7,229 nucleotides of DNA, taken from assembly GCA_015657735.1 (NCBI GenBank), contig SSSX01000160.1, forward strand, positions 1-7,229. Direction: 5' to 3'. The DNA comes from Zoogloeaceae bacterium (GTDB lineage Bacteria > Pseudomonadota > Gammaproteobacteria > Burkholderiales > Rhodocyclaceae). Below are positions 1 to 5,197 of the stretch, piece after piece (the stretch's first letter is position 1; each line of letters starts with the position of its first letter). The translations under genes and the position numbers were made by a program. Below the pieces are notes generated by a model. The model worked only from the letters and a program-made list of their open reading frames with translations. It was not told the DNA's origin and did not search any database.

Positions 1-543
1 CTCGGCAACGGCCACAGCGTGATGGTGATGATTCCCCAGCTGGTCGACCTCGAAGCCGACCTCGACGCCCCGATCCCCGAACGCTTCGCCGAGCTGGCCG
101 ACGCGCTGCGCCAGGAAGGCTATGCCGATGCCGAGGTGCGCCGCATCGTGCGCGCCGTCGGCGGCTCGGGCTTCAACCTCAACATCTTCCCCAACATCGC
201 CTGCTCGATGGCCTTCTTCCGCGTGCTGCAGCCGATCTCGGTGACCGAAACCGAAATCCACCACGCAGTGATCACCATGGACGGCGGCCCGCAGGTCGCC
301 AACCAGGCCCGCCTGCGCATGCACGAACACTTCCAGGGCCCGATGGGCTTCGGCACGCCGGACGACTCGGAAGCCTGGGAGCGCGTCCAGAAAGGTGCCG
401 GCGCCGGCTCCGACCTGTGGATCATGCTGAACCGCGGCCTGGCCGGCGAGAAGCCGACCGCCGACGGCCACGTCAGCGACGTGAGCGCCGAAACCGGCAT
501 GCGCGCTGCCTACCAGCAGTGGAAAAAACTGATGACCGCCTGA
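1..543 (+). CDS. Aromatic ring-hydroxylating dioxygenase, large (alpha) subunit, C-terminal part
   Basis: This is the last 180 codons of the catalytic subunit of a Rieske non-haem iron oxygenase, which adds both atoms of O2 to an aromatic ring. The frame is open from base 1, so the N-terminal Rieske domain ([2Fe-2S] Cys/His ligands) and the two iron-binding histidines lie upstream of the window. What remains matches the end of the alpha-subunit catalytic domain: a GNGHS turn at the left edge, the LNIFPN strand around local residues 58-63, a PISVTETEI segment, and FGTPDD followed by EAWERVQ. By alignment with naphthalene and benzoate dioxygenases, one of the two Asp residues at local positions 121-122 (361-366) should be the third, carboxylate ligand of the mononuclear iron. 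The small subunit follows 17 bp downstream. The PDD-EAWERVQ style resembles the benzoate/anthranilate/halobenzoate branch, but the substrate is not determined. Family assignment is secure; substrate is inference. Confidence 0.93.
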   Translation, partial: LGNGHSVMVMIPQLVDLEADLDAPIPERFAELADALRQEGYADAEVRRIVRAVGGSGFNLNIFPNIACSMAFFRVLQPISVTETEIHHAVITMDGGPQVANQARLRMHEHFQGPMGFGTPDDSEAWERVQKGAGAGSDLWIMLNRGLAGEKPTADGHVSDVSAETGMRAAYQQWKKLMTA

Positions 544-560
544 CCCGGAGACCGAATCCC

Positions 561-1037
561 ATGAACACCGAACTCATCACCCAAGTCAGCGCCTTCCTGT
601 GGCAGGAAGCCGACATGCTGGACCACGGCGAATACGCCCCGTGGCTCGAATCGTGGACCCCGGACGGCCTCTACATCGTGCCGATCGACCCCGCCGAAAC
701 CGACTTCGCCAACACCCTCAACTACGCCTGCGACAACGCTGCGATGCGCGACAAGCGCGTCGCCCGGCTGGGCAGCGGCGAATCGATCTCGACCTCGCCG
801 GTGCCGCGCACGATCCGCAGCGTGTCGCGCTTCCGCATCCTCGCCAACGACGGCAGCAAGGTCACCGTGCGCTGCGCCCAGAACCTGCGCGAGTTCCGCA
901 AGGACGTGCAGAAGCACTACAGCGCCGACGTGACCTTCGAACTGGTGAAAAGCGGCGGCAGCTTCCTGATCCACCGCAAGATCATCCGTCTCATCAACTC
1001 TACCGATACGCTGCAGGGTATCGGCTACATCCTGTAA
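561..1037 (+). CDS. Aromatic ring-hydroxylating dioxygenase, small (beta) subunit
   Basis: A 158-residue protein of the SnoaL/NTF2-fold beta-subunit family, which packs beneath the alpha trimer to give an alpha3beta3 oxygenase and has a mainly structural role. Family marks are the N-terminal helix FLWQEADMLDHGEYAPWLE (about residues 12-30) leading into DGLYIVP, the central PRTIRSVSRFRI strand (82-93), and the C-terminal strand FLIHRKIIRLIN (135-146). The length is normal for the family (about 155-180). The frame stays open upstream into the alpha gene, but the ATG at 561 is chosen because a GGAG at 547-550 lies 10 nt before it and the protein then begins where homologues do. It follows the alpha subunit by 17 bp and its stop codon is embedded in the Shine-Dalgarno of the next gene, consistent with co-transcription and coupled translation. 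Confidence 0.93.
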   Translation: MNTELITQVSAFLWQEADMLDHGEYAPWLESWTPDGLYIVPIDPAETDFANTLNYACDNAAMRDKRVARLGSGESISTSPVPRTIRSVSRFRILANDGSKVTVRCAQNLREFRKDVQKHYSADVTFELVKSGGSFLIHRKIIRLINSTDTLQGIGYIL

Positions 1038-1047
1038 GGAGCGGGCC

Positions 1048-1785
1048 ATGTCGCAGGTTGCGCTGGTCACCGGGGCCGCCCAGGGCCTGGGGGAAATCAT
1101 CGCCGCGCGGCTGCTCGCCGCCGGCTACCGGGTCGCCCTCACCGACCGCAGCGAGGAGCTCGTCCGTGCCGCCGCCGCCCGCCTCGGCGGCGGGGCCGAG
1201 GTGCTGCCGCTCAAGCTCGACGTCAAGCGCAAGGACGACTTCGAGGCCGCGCTGGCCGCCGTCGTCGCGCGCTGGGGCGGTCTGCAGGTGGCGGTGAACA
1301 ACGCCGCGATGACCCCGACGACGCCGGTGATGCAGATCACCGGCGACGAGTTCGACGAGGTGATCGCCGTCAACCTGCGCGGCACGCTGTTCGGCTGCCA
1401 GGTTTTCGGCGCCCACATGGCGCAGGCCGGCTACGGCCGCCTGATCAACCTGGCCTCGCTGGCCGGGCAGAACGGCGGCACCGCGTCGGGCGCCCACTAC
1501 GCCTCGTCGAAGGGGGCGATCCTCACGCTGAACAAAATCTTCGCCCGCGAACTGGCCGCCGCCGGCGTGACGGTCAACGCCATCGCGCCGGGCCCGATGG
1601 AGCTGCCCTCGGTACGCGCCGCGGTGCCGCCGGAACGCCTCGAGAAACTCATCGAGATGATCCCGGTGCGCCGCCTGGGCAACCCGAAGTTCGTCGCCGA
1701 TCTGGTGGTGAGCCTCGCCTCCCCCGAAGCGGATTTCACCACCGGCGCAACCTGGGACGTCAACGGCGGCATCTTCATGCGCTGA
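1048..1785 (+). CDS. Short-chain dehydrogenase/reductase (SDR), probable cis-dihydrodiol dehydrogenase
   Basis: A 245-residue classical SDR with every hallmark present: the nucleotide-binding TGAAQGLG (residues 8-15), Asp33 at the end of the second strand (favours NAD(H) over NADP(H)), NNA (84-86), Asn109, catalytic Ser137, the YASSK motif with Tyr151 and Lys155, and a PGP loop at 181-183. The start has a Shine-Dalgarno AAGGAG at 1036-1041 that overlaps the stop of the beta-subunit gene, spaced 6 nt from the ATG. Placed directly after an alpha/beta oxygenase, its likely job is NAD-dependent oxidation of the cis-dihydrodiol (or dihydrodiol carboxylate, as BenD does) to a catechol. That role is inferred from context. 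The fold family also includes 3-oxoacyl-ACP reductases and many alcohol dehydrogenases, and sequence motifs alone do not exclude these. Family is certain, role moderately likely. Confidence 0.92.
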   Translation: MSQVALVTGAAQGLGEIIAARLLAAGYRVALTDRSEELVRAAAARLGGGAEVLPLKLDVKRKDDFEAALAAVVARWGGLQVAVNNAAMTPTTPVMQITGDEFDEVIAVNLRGTLFGCQVFGAHMAQAGYGRLINLASLAGQNGGTASGAHYASSKGAILTLNKIFARELAAAGVTVNAIAPGPMELPSVRAAVPPERLEKLIEMIPVRRLGNPKFVADLVVSLASPEADFTTGATWDVNGGIFMR

Positions 1786-1811
1786 CCGGCCCCGGCTTCT
1801 ATACCTACAAT
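1782..1811 (+). promoter_or_regulatory. Possible internal sigma70 promoter ahead of the reductase gene
   Basis: The 53-bp gap between the SDR and reductase genes is the longest within the left block. It carries TACAAT at 1806-1811 (5 of 6 to the -10 consensus) and CTGACC at 1782-1787 (4 of 6 to the -35 consensus), 18 bp apart, with the -35 overlapping the SDR stop codon. A short A/T-rich stretch (TTCTATACCTACAATAC) stands out from the G+C-rich surroundings. A start near 1818 would give a leader of about 20 nt. Such matches arise by chance, so the call is tentative. Confidence 0.3.
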
Positions 1812-1838
1812 ACGCACCCCCACACGAGCAGGCAGCCC

Positions 1839-2798
1839 ATGTCCGAAGAAACCCTCAAAGTCGTCGTCCGGCGCCGCCAGGAACAGGGCCACGGCGTCCT
1901 CGTCCTCGATCTGGCCAGCACCGACGGCGCCGAACTGCCGGCCTTCGCCGCCGGCGCCCACGTCGACCTGCACCTCCCCGACGGCCTGGTGCGCCAGTAT
2001 TCGCTGGCCGGCAGCCCCTCGGAGCGGCGCAGCTACCGCCTCGGCATCCTGAAAGACCCGGCCTCGCGCGGCGGCTCGGTGGCCGCCCACGCGCAACTGC
2101 AGGAAGGCACCGAAGTGCACATCGGCGTGCCGCGCAACCACTTTCCGCTGGCCATGGACGCCGCGCGGACGGTGCTGCTCGGCGGCGGCATCGGCGTCAC
2201 GCCGATGATCGCGATGGCCTTCGCGCTGGCCGATGCCGGCAAGGATTTCGAACTGCACTACTGCGGCCGCAGCCGCGCCGCCAGCGCCTTCATCGACGAC
2301 CTCGCCGCCGGCCCCTTCGCCGACCGGGTGCACCTGCACTTCGACGACGAAGCGCCCGCCCAGCGCCTCGACCTCGCCGCCGTGCTCGCCGGCCCGCAGC
2401 CCGCCACCCACGTCTACACCTGCGGCCCGGGCGGCTTCATGGACTGGGCGATCGGCGAAGCGAAGCGCCTCGGCATCCCCGACGCGCGCATCCACAAGGA
2501 GTACTTCCAGGCCAGCGTCGACACCGCCGGCGCCGGCTTCGAGGTGGTCGCCAAACGCAGCGGCAAGACCGTCCGCGTCGACGCCGGCAAGAGCATCGTC
2601 GACGCGCTGGCCGGCGTCGGCATCAAGGTCACGGTATCCTGCGAACAAGGCGTCTGCGGCACCTGCCTGTGCACCGTGCTCGAAGGCGAACCGGACCACC
2701 GCGACGTGTTCCTGACCGACGAGGAAAAAGCCGACAACGACCAGATCCTGCTGTGCTGCTCGCGGGCCAAGAGCGAGCGGCTGGTGCTCGACATCTGA
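1839..2798 (+). CDS. Ferredoxin-type oxidoreductase (phthalate dioxygenase reductase/VanB type), oxygenase electron-transfer component
   Basis: A 319-residue three-domain reductase moving electrons from NAD(P)H through a flavin to a [2Fe-2S] cluster and on to the oxygenase. Order: an FNR-type flavin-binding barrel (about 1-105) with the RxYSL motif RQYSL at 52-56; a nucleotide-binding domain with GGGIGVTP (115-122) and CGPGGF (195-200); a short EYF link (221-223); and a C-terminal plant-type ferredoxin (about 232-319) with cluster ligands Cys268, Cys273 and Cys276 in CEQGVCGTC and a fourth, Cys306, in LLCCSRA. The C-terminal ferredoxin and RxYSL motif are those of class IA (FMN) reductases such as phthalate dioxygenase reductase and VanB. 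The length is typical and no key residue is missing. The Shine-Dalgarno is weak (GAGCAGG near 1826-1832). Its position after alpha, beta and SDR genes makes it the natural partner of that oxygenase, though this is inferred. Coenzyme preference is not read here. Confidence 0.93.
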   Translation: MSEETLKVVVRRRQEQGHGVLVLDLASTDGAELPAFAAGAHVDLHLPDGLVRQYSLAGSPSERRSYRLGILKDPASRGGSVAAHAQLQEGTEVHIGVPRNHFPLAMDAARTVLLGGGIGVTPMIAMAFALADAGKDFELHYCGRSRAASAFIDDLAAGPFADRVHLHFDDEAPAQRLDLAAVLAGPQPATHVYTCGPGGFMDWAIGEAKRLGIPDARIHKEYFQASVDTAGAGFEVVAKRSGKTVRVDAGKSIVDALAGVGIKVTVSCEQGVCGTCLCTVLEGEPDHRDVFLTDEEKADNDQILLCCSRAKSERLVLDI

Positions 2799-2799
2799 G

Positions 2800-2829
2800 T
2801 TTTTTCACCCGACACGAGAGGAGAAAAAA
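2800..2829 (+). other. Possible A-U hairpin around the flavin reductase ribosome binding site
   Basis: Six T and one C (2800-2806) can pair with GAAAAAA (2823-2829), giving a 7-bp stem with a 16-nt loop. Most of the Shine-Dalgarno AGGAG (2819-2823) lies in the loop, and the paired A-run abuts the ATG at 2830. The stem is mostly A-U and so weak. It might tune translation, or the T and A runs may simply be a low-structure leader that favours strong initiation. Confidence 0.2.
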
Positions 2830-3330
2830 ATGGTGGACACCACCGCTTTCCGCGACGGCATGGCCCTGCTGGCCGGCGCCGTCAATGTGATCACCACCGA
2901 CGGGCCGAAGGGTCTGGCCGGCTTCACGGCGACCGCCGTGTGCAGCGTCACCGACCAGCCGCCGACGCTGCTCGTATGCATGAACCGCGCCAGCTGGGCG
3001 CATCCGGTCTTCGACGGCAACGGCGTGCTGTGCGTGAACGTGCTCGGCGGCGACCGGCAGGACATCTCGGGCATTTTCGCCGACCGCAACATCACGATGG
3101 ACGAACGCTTCACCCGCGTCGGCTGGACCGCGCTGTCCACCGGCAGCCCGCTGATCGACGAAGCGCTGGTCAGCTTTGACTGCCGCATCGTGCAGACCCA
3201 TGACGTCGGCTCCCACAGCGTCTTCTACTGCCAGGTCGAAGGCGTCCGGCAGGGTGCCTCGCGCTCCGGGCTGGTGTATTTCAACCGCGGCTACCACGAT
3301 GTCGGCGACATCGCCGAGCTGCACGTCTGA
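2830..3330 (+). CDS. Flavin reductase, HpaC/RutF-like small component of a two-component flavin monooxygenase
   Basis: A 166-residue protein of the flavin reductase-like (FMN-binding split barrel) family. Such enzymes use NAD(P)H to reduce free FMN or FAD, which then diffuses to a partner monooxygenase. It closely follows the pattern of E. coli HpaC (4-hydroxyphenylacetate 3-monooxygenase reductase): FRDGMALLAGAVNVITT (7-23), GFTATAVCSVTDQPPTLLVC (31-50), VFDGNGVLCVNVL (60-72), GSHSVFYCQVEGV (127-139) and GLVYFNRGYH (147-156). A strong Shine-Dalgarno AGGAG at 2819-2823, 6 nt before the ATG, fixes the start. It lies 31 bp after the oxygenase reductase gene. The Rieske oxygenase already has its own reductase, so this protein more likely serves a separate flavin-dependent hydroxylase, which is not in the window. 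A side role in supplying reduced flavin is possible. Family is secure, partner unknown. Confidence 0.9.
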   Translation: MVDTTAFRDGMALLAGAVNVITTDGPKGLAGFTATAVCSVTDQPPTLLVCMNRASWAHPVFDGNGVLCVNVLGGDRQDISGIFADRNITMDERFTRVGWTALSTGSPLIDEALVSFDCRIVQTHDVGSHSVFYCQVEGVRQGASRSGLVYFNRGYHDVGDIAELHV

Positions 3331-3340
3331 GGACCGCCCG

Positions 3341-3727
3341 ATGCCGAACCTGACCCTCTACGTCGTCGAAGGCTTTGCGGCCGAACGCAAGGCGGCGCTG
3401 CTCCGGCGCATGACCGACGCGGTCGTCGACAGCCTCGGCGCGACGCCCGAATCGGTGCGCATCTTCCTCGTCGAACTGGCCCGCGCCCATGTCTGCGTCG
3501 GCGGCGTCACGCTGGCCGAAACGGACCAGCCCGGCGGACCGACGGTGCACGCGCTGCTCATCGCCGGACGCACCGACGCGCAGAAGGAAGCGCTGATCGG
3601 CGCCCTGACCCGAACCATCGTCGACACCCTCGAAGTGCCGCCGGCGCCGGTGCGCGTCATGATCTTCGACGTCGCCAGCACCGACTTCGGCATGGGCGGC
3701 GTCACCGCCCGCTCGCTCGGACGCTGA
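3341..3727 (+). CDS. Tautomerase superfamily protein, two fused 4-oxalocrotonate tautomerase-like modules
   Basis: A 128-residue protein made of two consecutive beta-alpha-beta modules of about 60 residues, each resembling a whole 4-oxalocrotonate tautomerase (4-OT) subunit. The ATG at 3341 is chosen over upstream starts because GAGGA (3329-3333) lies 7 nt before it and because it puts Pro directly after Met, giving the N-terminal catalytic Pro1 after Met removal. Module 1 (residues 2 to about 60) keeps Pro1 and the Arg39 equivalent (Arg40) but has Phe12 in place of Arg11 and Val51 in place of Phe50. Module 2 begins at the internal Pro67 and keeps the equivalents of Arg11 (Arg77), Arg39 (Arg105) and Phe50 (Phe116). 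Both end in GGVT. Fused family members include malonate semialdehyde decarboxylase, cis-CaaD and fused 4-OTs. The context suggests an isomerase or related step in aromatic breakdown; the reaction is unknown. Confidence 0.88.
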   Translation: MPNLTLYVVEGFAAERKAALLRRMTDAVVDSLGATPESVRIFLVELARAHVCVGGVTLAETDQPGGPTVHALLIAGRTDAQKEALIGALTRTIVDTLEVPPAPVRVMIFDVASTDFGMGGVTARSLGR

Positions 3728-3778
3728 GGCGCGCCTGACGCGAATCATCCGGCCGGCGGGCGGCGCACCCCGGGCCGC

Positions 3779-3814
3779 AAAAAATTGGGCGAAAAAAGCT
3801 GGCATCCCGCCCAA
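3779..3814 (-). terminator. Terminator-like stem-loop facing the minus strand
   Basis: TTGGGCG at 3785-3791 pairs perfectly with CGCCCAA at 3808-3814 (7 bp, 16-nt loop). Read on the minus strand, the stem is followed at once by six T (complement of the A-run 3779-3784), the layout of an intrinsic terminator. No minus-strand gene is seen that it would end. It may stop antisense transcription from the transporter side, or the inverted repeat may be a second protein-binding site, since the proposed -35 lies in its loop. Confidence 0.25.
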
Positions 3815-3828
3815 GCTGCGCGTATAAA
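3799..3828 (+). promoter_or_regulatory. Likely sigma70 promoter of the ABC transporter genes
   Basis: CTGGCA at 3799-3804 (4 of 6 to the -35 consensus) and TATAAA at 3823-3828 (5 of 6 to the -10 consensus) are 18 bp apart in an A/T-rich patch of the 218-bp gap before the binding-protein gene. The predicted start, near 3835, falls inside the inverted-repeat element, the usual arrangement for a repressed promoter. The leader to the ATG at 3946 would be about 110 nt. Confidence 0.42.
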
Positions 3829-3858
3829 CGTGAACATTCACGTGGATATTCACGTGAA
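3828..3858. promoter_or_regulatory. Probable operator: composite inverted repeat with TTCACGT half-sites
   Basis: An almost perfect 22-bp inverted repeat runs from 3837 to 3858. Its arms are TTCACGTG (3837-3844) and CACGTGAA (3851-3858) around GATATT, with 10 of 11 pairs matched (only G3845/T3850 fails). A further half-site, ACGTGAA at 3828-3834, forms a second inverted repeat with TTCACGT at 3837-3843 (2-bp gap). It begins at the last base of the proposed -10 and covers the expected start site, so a dimeric repressor bound here would block transcription of the transporter genes. The regulator gene is not in the window; TetR, MarR or GntR families would all suit such a site. Confidence 0.6.
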
Positions 3859-3945
3859 CACGAACTTGAAATTGCATCAAACATTACAAAACCAAAGAGA
3901 TCGTCGCCCCCGTCAAGGCATTCTACATATCTGGAGGAATCACCC

Positions 3946-5091
3946 ATGAAGTTCAAGCACCTGGCAGGTTCATTGCTGGCCGCAGCGCTGTCGCTGGGCG
4001 TCGCCCACGCGGAAATCCGGATCGGCGTCGTGTCGTCGTCCACCGGCCCGATCGCGATGGTCGGCATCCCGCAGAAGAACACCGTCGCGCTGATGCCCAC
4101 CAAGGCCGGCGGCGAGACGATCCGCTACATCGCGCTGGACGACGGCAGCGATCCGACCGCCTCGGTGGTGGCCATCAAGAAGCTGATCAGCGAAGAGAAG
4201 GTGGACGCCATCATCGGACCGTCCGGCTCGCCGAACGCCATGGGCGTGATCCAGTTCATCGCCGAAGCCGGCGTCCCGCTGCTGGCGCCGGTCGGCACCG
4301 CGGCGGTGGTGCTGCCGATGAACGACCAGAAGAAGTGGGTTTTCAAGACCACCCAGAACGACGGCCTGATCGCCTCGGCGCTGCTCGACCACATGGTCCG
4401 CTCCGGCGTCAAGACGGTCGGCTTCATCGGCACCGCCGACCCCTACGGCGAGAACTGGGGCAAGGTCTTCGCCGACGGCGCCGCCAAGAAGGGCATCCGC
4501 ATCGTCGCCGAAGAACGCTTCCAGCGCCAGGACCCGTCGGTCACCGCGCAGGCGCTCAAGCTCATCGCCGCCAAGCCGGATGCGGTGCTGATCGCCGCGC
4601 CGGGCACCCCGGCCGTGCTGCCGCAACTGGCGCTCGTCGAACGCGGCTACAAGGGCCGCTTCTACCAGACCCACGGCGCCGCGCTGCCCGACTTCCTGAA
4701 GCTCGGCGGCAAGAAGGTCGAAGGCACGGTGCTCGCCGCCAGCCTGATGCTGGTGCTGGACCAGGTGCCCGACAGCCACCCGTCGAAGAAGATCGCCCGC
4801 AACTACGTGGCCGCCTACGAGAAAGCCTACGGCGCCGCCCCGGCCACCTTCGGCGGCAATATGTTCGACGCCGGCCTGCTGCTCGAACGGGCGATTCCCT
4901 CCGCCCTCGCCAAGGGCAAGCCGGGCACCGCCGAGTTCCGTTCGGCGCTGCGCGACGCCCTCGAGCAGACCCGCGAGATGCCCGCCACCCAGGGCGTCTA
5001 CAACATGACGCCGGCCGACCACAGCGGCTTCGACGAGCGCGGCCGCGAGCTGATCACGGTCTCCAACGGCACCTGGACGCTGGTCAAGTAA
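3946..5091 (+). CDS. ABC transporter periplasmic substrate-binding protein (type I, LivJ/LivK-like, Peripla_BP_6)
   Basis: A 381-residue exported binding protein that captures a ligand in the periplasm and delivers it to the permeases encoded downstream. The N-terminus is a clear Sec signal peptide: a KFKH basic start, a hydrophobic stretch about 6-20 and an AHA motif, with predicted cleavage after Ala22, so the mature protein starts EIRIGVV. There is no lipobox cysteine. The mature part shows the two-lobe Leu/Ile/Val-binding fold: IGVVSSSTGP (25-34), DAIIGPSGSPNAMGVIQF in lobe 1, VGFIGTADPYGENW starting lobe 2, and DAVLIAAPGTPAVLPQL. GGAGGA at 3933-3938 fixes the start. It opens the transporter operon just after the operator region. 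Binding proteins of this family near aromatic-degradation genes often bind aromatic acids rather than amino acids; that ligand class is inferred here from the adjacent oxygenase operon. Confidence 0.92.
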   Translation: MKFKHLAGSLLAAALSLGVAHAEIRIGVVSSSTGPIAMVGIPQKNTVALMPTKAGGETIRYIALDDGSDPTASVVAIKKLISEEKVDAIIGPSGSPNAMGVIQFIAEAGVPLLAPVGTAAVVLPMNDQKKWVFKTTQNDGLIASALLDHMVRSGVKTVGFIGTADPYGENWGKVFADGAAKKGIRIVAEERFQRQDPSVTAQALKLIAAKPDAVLIAAPGTPAVLPQLALVERGYKGRFYQTHGAALPDFLKLGGKKVEGTVLAASLMLVLDQVPDSHPSKKIARNYVAAYEKAYGAAPATFGGNMFDAGLLLERAIPSALAKGKPGTAEFRSALRDALEQTREMPATQGVYNMTPADHSGFDERGRELITVSNGTWTLVK

Positions 5092-5100
5092 GGCGCCGTC

Positions 5101-5137
5101 GCAGCCGGCGGCCCGGCCGCTCCGGGCCCGCCGCTGC
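5101..5137 (+). other. Strong GC-rich hairpin between binding-protein and permease genes
   Basis: The arms 5101-5116 and 5122-5137 pair over 15 bp (three runs of five) with one single-base bulge on each side and a CCGCT loop (5117-5121). It starts 9 nt after the binding-protein stop. The following GCCCCTTTCC has only three T, so it is not a good intrinsic terminator. In binding-protein ABC operons, hairpins at this place often stabilise the upstream mRNA or cause partial termination, giving more binding protein than permease. That role is inferred. Confidence 0.5.
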
Positions 5138-5197
5138 GCCCCTTTCCGCTGCAACCACGAGTCCGCGCCGGCCACGCCGTCGCGGGCGGGGATTCTC

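Noticed and set aside
1497..2699. Long minus-strand open frame of 400 codons opposite the SDR and reductase genes
   Set aside because: It is a G+C-driven shadow: low-complexity Ala/Gly/Val/Arg-rich translation, no domain motif, and it lies opposite genes with complete motif sets.
2774..2805. Possible intrinsic terminator: CGAGC/GCTCG stem followed by six T at the end of the reductase gene
   Set aside because: The stem has only 5 bp and the T-run begins 9 nt after it, too far for a standard terminator; the operon appears to continue.
3176..3340. Longer N-terminus for the tautomerase starting inside the flavin reductase gene
   Set aside because: This part is an out-of-frame reading of the flavin reductase, lacks tautomerase similarity, and would bury the catalytic Pro1. 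The ATG at 3341 has its own Shine-Dalgarno.
3728..3778. GC palindromes such as GGCGCGCC after the tautomerase stop
   Set aside because: No T-run follows on the plus strand and short GC palindromes are common at this base composition, so no terminator is called.
3800..3820. Possible sigma54 promoter (TGGCAT followed by AAGCTGC)
   Set aside because: The GG and GC elements are about two bases too far apart for the strict -24/-12 spacing.
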